The translations under genes and the position numbers were made by a program. Shown here in pieces: positions 9,415 through 18,234 of a stretch of DNA of 64,000 nucleotides. Positions within the stretch are counted from its first letter, which is position 1. The number at the start of each line of letters is the position of its first letter. Source of the stretch: Bacteriovoracaceae bacterium (GTDB lineage: Bacteria > Bdellovibrionota > Bacteriovoracia > Bacteriovoracales > Bacteriovoracaceae); contig JABFRR010000005.1 of assembly GCA_013141065.1 (NCBI GenBank), positions 62,001 through 126,000 on the forward strand, given 5' to 3'. Under the pieces are notes generated by a model. The model did not search any database. It worked only from the letters and a program-made list of their open reading frames with translations, and was not told the DNA's origin.

Positions 9415-9966
9415 TTAGTCTTTCTTTTTAGCATATCGAAAGTTTTTTTTTTGCAACACGAGAAGGGTCGATAACTTAGCAGTTGTTTTCTCTTGCTCCT
9501 GAAGTTCTTGTTGAAGTCTTTCAATTTCGATTTGATCCTCAGACTTTTTATCTGATCTTTGCTTTCTCTTCTCCAAAACTTCAAGTGAGGCATTCTTTAC
9601 TTGATCTCGCCAGCGTTTAATATCTGAATCATATAGTCCATATTTTCTAAGTAATTTGTCCTTGCCTTGATCGTCGGCCTTTAAATAATTTTCAAGTAAA
9701 GAAAATTTTTCTTCTGCAGTATAACGATTAAAGGATTTAGAAGATGACTTTGATTCAACTGAGTCATCATTTTCTTCAACGTTATTGGGTTTGCGCTTTA
9801 AATTTGCCCTATAATTATAAATTTGCGAAGGCGATATTTCAATTATACGACAGAGGTTAACTGTACTAATATCAGGATGAGTGTCTAAAAAATCGACAAT
9901 TTCGTTGGTAGGTGTTGGCCGTTCTTGAAATCTGGCCAATAATTTCGGGTCTAAAAGATTCTTCAT
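9415..9966 (-). CDS. IS3-family orfA (copy A)
   Basis: A 183-residue DNA-binding subunit of an IS3-type transposase. It has an N-terminal helix-turn-helix region (VNLCRIIEISPSQIYNYRAN), a second helical region near YGLYDSDIKRWRDQ, and a C-terminal heptad-like coiled coil rich in Glu/Gln/Lys (IEIERLQQELQEQE). AAGGAG precedes the ATG. Near the 3' end it has A10 and A5 runs where copy B has A7 and A8, changing local residues without changing total length. orfB normally follows by -1 frameshifting. Confidence 0.85.
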   Translation of the reverse strand: MKNLLDPKLLARFQERPTPTNEIVDFLDTHPDISTVNLCRIIEISPSQIYNYRANLKRKPNNVEENDDSVESKSSSKSFNRYTAEEKFSLLENYLKADDQGKDKLLRKYGLYDSDIKRWRDQVKNASLEVLEKRKQRSDKKSEDQIEIERLQQELQEQEKTTAKLSTLLVLQKKNFRYAKKKD

Positions 9967-10091
9967 AGAAAAACTCCTTATACCCCAAATGTTTTTGCGA
10001 ATTTCGTACCAATATCATGTATTTTTTACCATACAAGGAAAAGTTTTTATCTCATGCTTCCGGACTGCAATGTCCCCTGAGACATGGGGTA

Positions 10092-10958
10092 ATGAAAAGT
10101 CTTCTTTTGTGCCTATTTTTATTTGTTTCTTGTTCAACAGCTTGGCAATCCCCAGTCAGGGAGCCGGCCACTACGTCTGAGTTCATGCACTTAGTTCTTG
10201 ATATCGATTGGACTATTGTCACGGAAATTAAAGATCCTCGTCAAATCGTTAAACCCCATCCCAGAGTGATAGAAGTTTTGGGTATTCAATATTTTATTAA
10301 TGAAGGATTAGAAGAATTAATCATTGAAGCTCTCAAGTATCCAGATGTGAAGATCTCGTTTTTTAGTGGAGGTAAGCGTGCGCGAAATAGTGAATTATTA
10401 AGTAAGATAAAACTTAAAGATGGGAGATCCTTAAAAGATATAGCGACAAATATTTTAAGTTTAGAAGAACTAGTTAAAAATGAGCTGGCACCTGAAAATT
10501 CACCATTTGCCACAAGGTTTAAAAAAGATCTGACTTTAATATCCAAAGATCTTTGGCAAATTACTATGCTGGATGACACTCCTAATTTTGTTTTAGATAC
10601 TTTTGAAAAACAAAGTGATTCTGTTTTTTTCATCGGAACTGCATTTGAATATTTTGATTCTTTTGAGAAAACCGAAGGCCACTCTGGAGAGTATGTACCA
10701 AAAAGTTATGAAGCATGGCTTTTAAATCGTAAAAAGTTATTTATACTAAAAGAGGCTTTTGTCGAATCCTATAGAGAATCAAAACGAGGAGAGGGAACTC
10801 TCTTAGAAGGAATGAAAAAACGGGAACGACTTCTGGATTTAAAATCCCATACGTGGAATGCCTATTCACGAAAACTTTATGCCAATGCCATGTTGTCTTT
10901 AGAAAAATATAAGAAAGTTAATTGTGGTGAAATGGCACTAGAACTTATCAGGCTATAG
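10092..10958 (+). CDS. HAD-superfamily lipoprotein
   Basis: A 288-residue predicted lipoprotein. The ATG at 10092 opens MKSLLLCLFLFVSC with the lipidated Cys at residue 14. The sequence LDIDWT (Asp37, Asp39) matches HAD motif I (DxDxT), SFFSGG fits motif II, and LDDTPN fits the acidic motif IV, so a metal-dependent phosphatase is likely. The frame is open upstream to 10017 through IS sequence, but those codons are IS-derived. The IS ends at 10089, two bases before the ATG, so the native leader is gone and GGGG at the IS end is the only purine-rich sequence near the start. It converges on the C11-like gene with a 6-bp overlap. Confidence 0.8.
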   Translation: MKSLLLCLFLFVSCSTAWQSPVREPATTSEFMHLVLDIDWTIVTEIKDPRQIVKPHPRVIEVLGIQYFINEGLEELIIEALKYPDVKISFFSGGKRARNSELLSKIKLKDGRSLKDIATNILSLEELVKNELAPENSPFATRFKKDLTLISKDLWQITMLDDTPNFVLDTFEKQSDSVFFIGTAFEYFDSFEKTEGHSGEYVPKSYEAWLLNRKKLFILKEAFVESYRESKRGEGTLLEGMKKRERLLDLKSHTWNAYSRKLYANAMLSLEKYKKVNCGEMALELIRL

Positions 10959-12356
10959 TTTTAACCAATTTACAGTATGGTTGAAATCCAATTCAAAATA
11001 ATCAATGGACGGTGTTGTTTGATAGAGTGTTATATTAAGCCCGGTGTACCTCTCAGCTTTTACCCCAACTCTCTGAGTATAAGCAGTATAAAGAAGAAAT
11101 TGTCCCTTTATTCTTGAGCTTGGTCGTAATTCAATGACATCTTGAAAGCGAATCAAATTTACAACTTCTGTAAGACGATTTTTTCCTGTTGAATCTAAAA
11201 AATAATATTGAAATGAATTAATTCCTGGAGCAAATGGTGAAATATAAGTAGAAAGGTTTTCAAATTTTTTTACAGGCCATTGTGCTTTTTGAGGGCCCAA
11301 AATAAAAAGCTTAGTTTTAAGAATTTCACTAAAAAGTGGATTGTCTAAATATTCTTCTTTAGTTCCATTTTGCCAATCGTTGAATCCAAATACCATAAGA
11401 GCGTTTGGTACTGGAGCTGATATTTTTAAGCGAGAGTTTGTTTTTAATTTTTTGACTGATTCAATATTCAATAATCTAATGAGTTCCGTTAATTCTTTGT
11501 CAGTAGCAGTATTTTTATTCATACTTCGCAATTCAATTAACATATGACCTAAATCGACTAGTTCAGATTTATCCATACTGAATTTTTTTTGAACTTTTAA
11601 TCTGAGCCTTTTTTGTTCTTCTGGTAAAAGAGAATTAATGATTTTTGGAACTTTCTTAAATAAATTTACAAAAGTCGATATTTCACGATTATCAAAAACA
11701 CTAATCGTTGCTGAACTTCGGCCGACAGCTTCAACTTGTTTGCCCTCGTTCAAGTATGAATATGATCCAATAAAATCATTGGCTAAATTGATAGCTGCTT
11801 CATCGATTTTACTAAACTGTGGTAATTCTGCTAATGAACTAAAGGGAAGACCTGCAGAAAATTCAGCTTCTTCAGATGCTATCGTTAAAGTGCTTGCTGC
11901 CCGAAGTTGAGTGAGAAATTCTAAGTTCGCTTGAAAACAAGCATCAAGCCAAATTATATCTAACTTAATTTTTGATTCACTTAGAAGTTTTTGAAAATCT
12001 TTAGTGGGTAAGTCTGTTAGCCCCATAGGCCCGTTTCCGTGCCCGTACATGACTAACATTTTTTTTGAAAGTGGATCTTTAAATGCAGTTTTCAAATAAG
12101 ATTTTAGTTTCTCTCGGTCGAGATTAGTTCCTAATTTGGGTCTAAAAGATGAAATTGATAGATAAGGTGATTTTTTTATAGACTGAAGCTCTTTTAAGTT
12201 TTTATCAACATCTTGTTGATAGTCTTCATTTTCTCGGCTCCCAAGAAAAACTGTCGCGACTTCCCATTTTGTTTCTGCAAAAAGATTTGCAGAAACAAAA
12301 ATGAGGAGAAATAAGGAGTACTTAAATAGTTTACTTAATTTTTTTAGGTGCTTCAT
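10953..12356 (-). CDS. secreted clostripain-like (C11-type) cysteine peptidase
   Basis: I chose the ATG at 12356 (MKHLKKLSKLFKYSLF), which opens a Sec signal peptide ending at NLFAE; the frame extends four codons further to a GTG at 12368. Counted from 12368, the sequence shows MLVMYGHGNG with His110 and IIWLDACFQ with Cys144. These are the two catalytic motifs of clan CD peptidases, closest to clostripain family C11 in spacing. A beta-rich C-terminal domain of about 170 residues follows (LKISAPVPNALMVFGF onward). It overlaps the upstream 447-residue gene by 26-38 bp, so the two form an operon. It may cleave after basic residues as C11 enzymes do, but the specificity pocket cannot be read here. 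Confidence 0.75.
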   Translation of the reverse strand: MKHLKKLSKLFKYSLFLLIFVSANLFAETKWEVATVFLGSRENEDYQQDVDKNLKELQSIKKSPYLSISSFRPKLGTNLDREKLKSYLKTAFKDPLSKKMLVMYGHGNGPMGLTDLPTKDFQKLLSESKIKLDIIWLDACFQANLEFLTQLRAASTLTIASEEAEFSAGLPFSSLAELPQFSKIDEAAINLANDFIGSYSYLNEGKQVEAVGRSSATISVFDNREISTFVNLFKKVPKIINSLLPEEQKRLRLKVQKKFSMDKSELVDLGHMLIELRSMNKNTATDKELTELIRLLNIESVKKLKTNSRLKISAPVPNALMVFGFNDWQNGTKEEYLDNPLFSEILKTKLFILGPQKAQWPVKKFENLSTYISPFAPGINSFQYYFLDSTGKNRLTEVVNLIRFQDVIELRPSSRIKGQFLLYTAYTQRVGVKAERYTGLNITLYQTTPSIDYFELDFNHTVNWLKL

Positions 12357-13674
12357 TGTCTTCATCACCGTTTACGCCAAAAAGATTATCTGAATCAATT
12401 TGTTTAGCTAAGCTCTGGTAACTAACAAACCCAGCACCTGTTTGAGCGTATCCCAGGGCTTTTTCGAGGGCTATTGCTATGGCCTTGTTTGAATCTGGCA
12501 TGACGTGAAAGTAAGTTGAGAGGCCATTCGTGAAAATATCTAATTTTTTAGTCCCTTTTGGGTCTTTAGTCGATATTTTACGATCGAAGTACATCTGATT
12601 GTAATATTTGTATGAAGTACAACTGTCAAAAAAGTAAATCTGGTATTTGTTTTTATTAAATTTAATCGACTCACCTAAATTTTGTTCAATCGAATCTAGA
12701 TCTAAGTGACCACCAAGTCCTGAGTGACCTCCATAAATCATAATCGCAGAATTTTCAAGTGCATCTTTATAGAACCAATGAAACCCTAGTGAATCTTCAT
12801 CGATAGCTGATGGAGCAAAGAAAAAACGATATACAATCTTATCTTTTTTGATTGTTTCAACAAAAGGCTTAGCTCCATTTAAAGTTTTAGCTATCGTACT
12901 AACTTCTGCAGCAGTCCACTTTTTTGCAGTATAACCTTTTTCAAGTAAATAATTTCTAAAATCACGATAGTTTTCTGCGTTGATGTCTCCACTTGTAAGT
13001 GGATTGCGTCCCTTTGTATTATCATCCATACCAAAGAGCACATGAATATGAATGTCACCTTTAGCGTCTGGAAGATTGTGATATTCTGGATAAGTTAATT
13101 TTGTATTTTCGTATCGACTTACTTTTGCTTTTACAATTTTGTAATCAATGTCTTTTTTAAGCTTACATCCTGGGCTATTTGGATTCCAAAAATACCAGAA
13201 GTCACCTTCTGATTGATAATGAGGATCTGTACACGGGCTGACTTCACCGACAAAGCTCGATGAATAGATAGTTTCAGGATTAATTGCTAAGATAATATCA
13301 TAAGTAGTTTTTGGACCTAATTCCAAAACAACATTACCTGAATACACATATCCAATTTCAAATGTAGATCCATTCTTCGAAAGAATTTTAATATTTGATA
13401 TGACGTGGTCTCCCTTAGGAACGGCCGTATATTGAGCCGCAGACATCGGGCCAATCGTGTGTTCGACTTGGGCTTCAATTAATCTTTTCATCGTTGTGAT
13501 TGTTGGAGTTTGAGTTGAGATGTGCTGAACAGTCCCATTGAAGTTAATCTTTGCTTCTGTTGAATTCGATCCAATGTAGAGCTTCTTTTCATTTTTACGC
13601 TGAATGGGTAAGGCCATAACAGTTGTTGAAACAAGCATTGTAACAAGAGACAATCCTAATAATCTATTAATCAT
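12331..13674 (-). CDS. secreted caspase-like/clan CD-like protein
   Basis: A 447-residue protein with signal peptide (MINRLLGLSLVTML, cleavage near VMALP). TGGAG precedes the ATG at 13674. The N-terminal half (to ~residue 190) is beta-rich with Cys148 and Cys170 that could pair. The C-terminal half has IMIYGGHSGLGG with His317 and IYFFDSC with Cys352, the His then Asp-x-Cys order of clan CD peptidases. The family is not one I can name. The next gene encodes a second protein with the same dyad, overlapping this one, so the pair probably acts together outside the cytoplasm. Confidence 0.65.
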   Translation of the reverse strand: MINRLLGLSLVTMLVSTTVMALPIQRKNEKKLYIGSNSTEAKINFNGTVQHISTQTPTITTMKRLIEAQVEHTIGPMSAAQYTAVPKGDHVISNIKILSKNGSTFEIGYVYSGNVVLELGPKTTYDIILAINPETIYSSSFVGEVSPCTDPHYQSEGDFWYFWNPNSPGCKLKKDIDYKIVKAKVSRYENTKLTYPEYHNLPDAKGDIHIHVLFGMDDNTKGRNPLTSGDINAENYRDFRNYLLEKGYTAKKWTAAEVSTIAKTLNGAKPFVETIKKDKIVYRFFFAPSAIDEDSLGFHWFYKDALENSAIMIYGGHSGLGGHLDLDSIEQNLGESIKFNKNKYQIYFFDSCTSYKYYNQMYFDRKISTKDPKGTKKLDIFTNGLSTYFHVMPDSNKAIAIALEKALGYAQTGAGFVSYQSLAKQIDSDNLFGVNGDEDNEAPKKIK

Positions 13675-13758
13675 AATGACTCCAAAAGTAAGCGTGTATT
13701 CAAAGATGGAGTACTATACCGTAAAATGATTTGGCTTTGGGAAAGTGTGTAAAATCTA

Positions 13759-13767
13759 TTCAATAAG
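13759..13767. repeat. 9-bp target-site duplication, left copy
   Basis: TTCAATAAG here is repeated exactly at 15407-15415 on the other side of the IS4-like element. Confidence 0.92.
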
Positions 13768-15406
13768 CAGCAGTTCCCGGCCTCTTAGCCTGTCAACCCG
13801 ATTTAAAACTCATAGTGTTATAGGGTAATAAATTCACGATTTTTCGAAAAAAATTATTTTTGATGGTAAATGGCTTTGAAGAATAAAAAACAAATCAGAA
13901 CGGGCGTTAAAATTAACCTGTCTCTGGTGGCATTTCACGATAGTAAAGAAGGTAATAAAATTGATCCCAGCTAGATAATGGCACCCATTCAATAGCACTG
14001 GTTAAACTGCTCCATAAGCTTGATTTTTGCTTAAATTTTTCAACTAATTTTTTAAAAGTATAACAACTAATCTCTTGGATCTGGTCAACAAAAAATGCCA
14101 GAAACATACTCATAATAAAATTATGTGTTAAGTTTTTTTCACCATGCCCATAATTATGTTCTAAATTATAACCTCTATTCTTCAAAGTATTAAACGTTTC
14201 ATTTTCTATTTTCCAGCGCGTGCGACCTCCTTCTGCAAGTTGAACAATATTATTTTTGTAACTGCTATATCTGTAATAAATGTGAAATTACGTTCGAGCC
14301 TTTCTGCTTTTCCCTTTTTGCCAATCCATTCAGTGACTTCTTTAACTTGAACAAAATTTATAAATGGACTTTCCTTGTCTTGATGGAGTCTTATATTGTT
14401 TGCAAATCTGTAATTCATTTTTGTTGTTTTTATAACTTTTCACCAGACTCAAAAACTCTTTCGTGAAACTGGGTTTCTCCAGTAGTCTCTCCCTCTTTTA
14501 CACTCATAAAAAGAAGACTTTTTAGTTTCTTTGACTGCTATTAAAAACTCATAACCATACTCTCGAAGTAATTTTATAATAGGTCCATTGGCATACAAAG
14601 CATCAAGTAAGAAAATTAATTTTAACTTCGGGTGCTCTCTTTTAAAATCAGCTAAAAATCTTCTAAATGCTGTTTGTTCAGAATCGTTTTTACTACTTCC
14701 ATCAAGTCTCATAATGGGTTCAGGGCACATTGGAATAACTTGCTTTAGATCTGGGTGAACAATTGATCCTGCCAAAATATTATGTCCAAATTTAAGAGTC
14801 ATTTTATTGTTTTCATCAAAATGTTCTTCAATCATGCAACAGTCACAAACTAATTTTTCCGATCGAAAATATCCAGATCCATCTGTTGCTAATAAATAAT
14901 GAGATTGACCATTAATTTTCATAAACTCAAACTGCTCTAGCGTTTTTGATCTTTGAATATATGAAAAAGTCTTTGAAATAATGGTCGATACTGATTGTAT
15001 TCTACTGTTTCTAAAATATCTCTTAAGTGAGTATCTGACGGAACTCTATCAATTTTAAAAAGTGAGTTGAGATTGTGCATTCTAATTTTATGTTCTTTCA
15101 ATTGATTTTCAAATTGTAAAAGAGATGGTGATTTTAGGGCAAAGACCGCAAAGCTAGACATTAAAAAATTCTTGAGAGGTATTTCAAAAATTGGTCTTTT
15201 TTCCTTAAATTTTGAAAATTCAGATAGAATAATTTCATTACATTCTTCAACTTTCAATTTATTTGCTTGTCGCCCCATAAAACACCTCTGAAAAGCATTT
15301 TAGATGGCCAGAAATGATTTGTGAAGGCCAGAAAGCATAAATCATTACGAAAAATTAAATATTTTCTCTTATCTTGAGTGGGAAAAATTTACACCGGGAA
15401 TTCCTG
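13768..15406 (-). mobile_element. IS4-like element, copy 2, complete
   Basis: A 1639-bp element. Its ends read inward CAGCAGTTCCCGG and CAGGAATTCCCGG, identical at 11 of 13 positions, and it is flanked by a perfect 9-bp duplication. It carries a single transposase gene leftward. Removing the element and one duplication restores an rlmN gene ending CTT ATT GAA TAG. Confidence 0.93.
13913..15278 (-). pseudogene. IS4-like DDE transposase with several frameshifts
   Basis: The full-length coding region is present, starting MGRQANKLKVEE at 15278 and ending MPPETG at 13913, about 455 codons if restored. Motifs are DGSGYF, FLLDALYANGP, and, in another frame, RWKIENETFNTLKN, which is the third acidic region. 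Breaks are at CAAAAACGC (shared with copy 1), a five-A run near 14522 where copy 1 has four, a four-A run near 14440 where copy 1 has five, and CAAAAATAAT near 14250. All lie in A runs. Confidence 0.88.
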
Positions 15407-16429
15407 TTCAATAAGGGAATTAAGCTGGCCACATGCGGCCAGTATTTCACTGCCCTTAGTGGTTCTAATCATAGTTCGTAGTTTAAGTGCTACTAATTTT
15501 TCTTTAAATTCCAGGGTGTCTTCCTCAGTAGGTCTTTGAAATTCGCTACCTGGGAAGGGATTAAAAGGAATAATATTTATTAAGGCCCGTCTATTTGTCA
15601 GCCATTTTGAAAGTTCTAGGGCATCTTCAGATCGATTATTCAAATCTTTTATCAGCAAGTATTCATAGGTAATAAATTGCTTTTTTTTAAGGTCTAATTT
15701 GTCAAATTCGAAAAAGATATCTTCTAAGGGAAAGTGCTGATTGATAGGGATGAGTCTTTTTCTAATATCATTAAATGGAGAGTGTAGTGAAAGAGCTATA
15801 TTAATTTGAGGGTAGTGGGAAAGTTTTTTTATTCCTGGTAAATAGCCTGCTGTTGAGAGTGTTATTTGTCTTGGACCGACTGCTGCGCCCATGGGTTCCA
15901 TTAAAACCTGAATTGATTTTAAGACTTCGTCACTATTATGTAGTGGTTCACCTTGCCCCATGAAAACAATATTTGGATTTTTAACTCTTTCGTCGCTTTG
16001 ACTTTGAAGGTATTGACGAGCAACCAGAAATTGACCAACGATTTCTGAACTCTTTAAATTTCTTTTGAGTCCCATTTTTCCGGTGTAGCAAAAGCTACAA
16101 TTCATTGCACATCCAACCTGCGAGGATAAGCATACTGTGTATTTTTTAAAAAATGGAATAAGCACTGTTTCTACTTGGTTTCCGTCTTCGAGGCCCATGA
16201 GAAACTTAATCGTTCCATCTTCAGATGTAGTGATTTTATTTATAACAGGTACTGAATAATCGAAGGTTTTTTTAAGTAAAAGTGAAAGAGAGTTACTGAG
16301 TTCTTGATTAAATTTGTTTTTATAAATTTGTTGGAAAATGATTGAAGACAATTGAGTACTTACATCGTTCAGTCTTAAAAATAAATTAAGTTCTGCTTGA
16401 GTTTGAGAAAAGATTGAAGGCTTTAACAT
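15392..16429 (-). CDS. rlmN: 23S rRNA/tRNA adenine-C2 methyltransferase RlmN
   Basis: Radical SAM enzyme that methylates A2503 of 23S rRNA and A37 of some tRNAs. It shows the [4Fe-4S] motif CAMNCSFC, the SAM-binding region FMGQGEPLHN, and the C-terminal methyl-transfer Cys in EILAACGQL. At 346 residues it is slightly shorter than E. coli RlmN, mostly at the N-terminus. The last five residues (QEFPV) and the stop codon come from the end of the IS4-like element; the native protein would have ended ...NSLIE, as shown by the duplicated target. The enzyme should therefore remain functional. It is divergent from the HD response regulator gene with a 62-bp gap. Confidence 0.92.
15407..15415. repeat. 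9-bp target-site duplication, right copy
   Basis: TTCAATAAG, an exact repeat of 13759-13767. It spans the last codons of native rlmN on the reverse strand (CTT ATT GAA). Confidence 0.92.
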
Positions 16430-16491
16430 AACACTATTTGCTCTTGATGATTTAACTTGTATTGGCGTTATACACTCTCTAAAATTACAAT

Positions 16492-17544
16492 ATGGAGAAA
16501 ATACTACTAATTGTCGATGACAGTAAAGAAATTATCGAAGTTGTTTCAAATATCTTGGAAGAATTATTTGATAAAGTGGTGTCTGCCAATAGCGTCGAAG
16601 AGGCTAAGAATCGCCTACAAAATAATCAGTTTTCTTTCATTGTTTTAGATATTAATCTCGTGGGCCATAACGGTGCAGAAGTTGTAAAATATTTAGTCGA
16701 TCATCCTGAAAATTTAAACAACGGTTGTCCCGTCTTAATTTTGAGTGGAATTATCAATAACCAGTTTATTGAAAAATTTGGCTCTCGTTTTGCTGCTGTT
16801 GTTATGAAACCTTTTAATCATCAAACTTTACTTGAAACAGTTAGGGCCATTCTTGGTGGAAAAATTACTCAAGTAACTTCGCTCGAGTTGCCTGAAATTC
16901 CTTGTATATTACCCTTTCCAATTCCTCAATTAGAACAAAAAGTAAAAGGTGTAATGGAGCAGGTCAAAAAGAATGCGAAACTAAAACAACTTTTTGGAGA
17001 GCTCACTGTCGATAGAAGTGGTGATAACTTTATGTTGACCCATATAGGAATGCTCATCAATATTTCGACTGGTATTTGTAATAAACTTGAATGGACTACA
17101 GACAAGACACTCGAAAAATTTGTTTATGCTGCTTATCTTCACGACATGGCAATTTCTGATCGCAGTGATTTAGCAAAATTCAAAGGAAATATTTACGACC
17201 TAGAAATGTTAAAAACCAAATTAAGTCCTCAAGATTATAAATTGTTATTCGATCATTCTAATCTCGCGGCAAAGAAGATTGAAATGTTACCAGAAATACC
17301 ACCAGACGTGGCGATGATTGTGAGGCAACATCATGAATTACCAAATGAAAAAGGCTACCCCGCAAAGCTAAGCTTTAATAAGATAACGCCTTTATCGTCA
17401 GTTTTTATTGTGGCCCACGATCTCACTCACTATATTCTTGATAATCCACAATGGACGATGAAAGATTATTTACTAAAAGTGAAAACTAAATTTAAAGGTG
17501 CACATTTTGCTAGAATCCTTTCTGGTTTAGGTGATATGCGCTAA
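16492..17544 (+). CDS. response regulator with HD-type output domain
   Basis: A 350-residue two-component protein. Residues 1-120 are a receiver domain with the acidic pocket (VDD), phospho-acceptor Asp53 (VLDINL) and Lys106 (MKPF). After a linker, residues ~190-340 show an HD-type fold: YLHDMAI, FDHSNLAAKKI and VRQHHELPNEKGYP. The last resembles the HHE..DGxGYP region of HD-GYP cyclic-di-GMP phosphodiesterases, but the Asp-Gly is replaced by Asn-Glu-Lys. It may be a divergent c-di-GMP hydrolase or a metal-binding signalling domain. The TatD-like gene follows after 9 bp. TTGTAT-17-TAAAAT just before the ATG is a possible promoter. Confidence 0.85.
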   Translation: MEKILLIVDDSKEIIEVVSNILEELFDKVVSANSVEEAKNRLQNNQFSFIVLDINLVGHNGAEVVKYLVDHPENLNNGCPVLILSGIINNQFIEKFGSRFAAVVMKPFNHQTLLETVRAILGGKITQVTSLELPEIPCILPFPIPQLEQKVKGVMEQVKKNAKLKQLFGELTVDRSGDNFMLTHIGMLINISTGICNKLEWTTDKTLEKFVYAAYLHDMAISDRSDLAKFKGNIYDLEMLKTKLSPQDYKLLFDHSNLAAKKIEMLPEIPPDVAMIVRQHHELPNEKGYPAKLSFNKITPLSSVFIVAHDLTHYILDNPQWTMKDYLLKVKTKFKGAHFARILSGLGDMR

Positions 17545-17553
17545 AATAGTATT

Positions 17554-18234
17554 ATGTTTATAGATGTCCATGCATATCACCTTTCAGCTGCTCTTCAGAT
17601 TCTTGTAGGAATTGATACAATTGCCATTCACCCTTGGGAATTAAAATCTCCTTTTGATCAATTAGCTTTCGACAACAATTGGATTGATGTATGTAAAAAA
17701 AGTTATCACATGCTTGCCATAGGAGAGTGTGGATTAGATAGGGCGCATGAAAATATCGTTGATATAGATACGCAAAAAGAAGTTTTAAAAAAGCATTTTG
17801 AATTAGCTAATGAGAGATCATTGCCGATAATAATTCATTCAGTAAGAGCTTATTCTGATCTTTTGGGCATGCTAAAACGTAAACCATTTAAAAATAATAT
17901 TCTCCTTCATGCTTTTGGGGGTAATGATTATGAGGTCCAAGAATTATTGAAATACCCTGTTTATTTTTCGTATGGAGCCAGGCTACTAAAAAATCCACTG
18001 ACTATTTCAATTATTCCGATTGATCGACTTTTACTGGAAACAGGAGATCAAACAGAAATATCAATTGAACAAATTTATAGTAAGGCAGCAGAGCTTTTAA
18101 ATATTTCAATTCCAGAATTGCAAAAGATTATTAAAAAGAATTTTTTAACTTTTTTTAATCAATCGAATGATGAGAGTTCCTCTGACTTCATCAAAAATCT
18201 CAATATCCGCCATAAGCCTAGAGAGCTCTTTTAA
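17554..18234 (+). CDS. TatD-family metal-dependent hydrolase
   Basis: A 226-residue TatD-like deoxyribonuclease/hydrolase. It shows the N-terminal metal motif variant FIDVHAYH, the AIGECGLD motif, IIIHSVRA, LLHAFGG and the late Asp in LLLETGDQ. Family members act as 3'-5' DNA/RNA exonucleases. The fold should end at NFLTFF, yet the frame runs about 25 residues further through the antisense of the end of the trmN6-like gene, a 90-bp convergent overlap. This could be a genuine tail or a lost stop codon. It lies 9 bp after the HD regulator gene, probably co-transcribed. Confidence 0.85.
   Translation: MFIDVHAYHLSAALQILVGIDTIAIHPWELKSPFDQLAFDNNWIDVCKKSYHMLAIGECGLDRAHENIVDIDTQKEVLKKHFELANERSLPIIIHSVRAYSDLLGMLKRKPFKNNILLHAFGGNDYEVQELLKYPVYFSYGARLLKNPLTISIIPIDRLLLETGDQTEISIEQIYSKAAELLNISIPELQKIIKKNFLTFFNQSNDESSSDFIKNLNIRHKPRELF

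Larger units (their letters stand above)
7873..10089. mobile_element. IS3-family element, copy A
   Basis: A 2217-bp element sharing near-identical sequence with copy B (52942-55151) in inverted orientation. Terminal inverted repeats are TGTCTCAG-N7-TGCAGT, set five bases in from each end; the ends were fixed from the clean insertion of copy B. Contents are a passenger gene rightward (8054-8377) and orfB and orfA leftward (8395-9966). The flanks do not match: CTG on the left (inside IS4-like copy 1) and TAA on the right, so there is no target duplication. Confidence 0.9.

Noticed and set aside
10017-10091. The extra 25 residues at the start of the HAD lipoprotein frame as real coding
   Set aside because: They are IS sequence and would bury the lipoprotein signal; the ATG at 10092 gives an ideal lipobox position.
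6795-15406. The two inverted IS4-like copies as a composite transposon carrying the HAD lipoprotein and clan CD genes
   Set aside because: Copy 2 has its own perfect 9-bp duplication, so it inserted alone. Copy 1 has a different outer flank (CTTAGTTTG) and is truncated.
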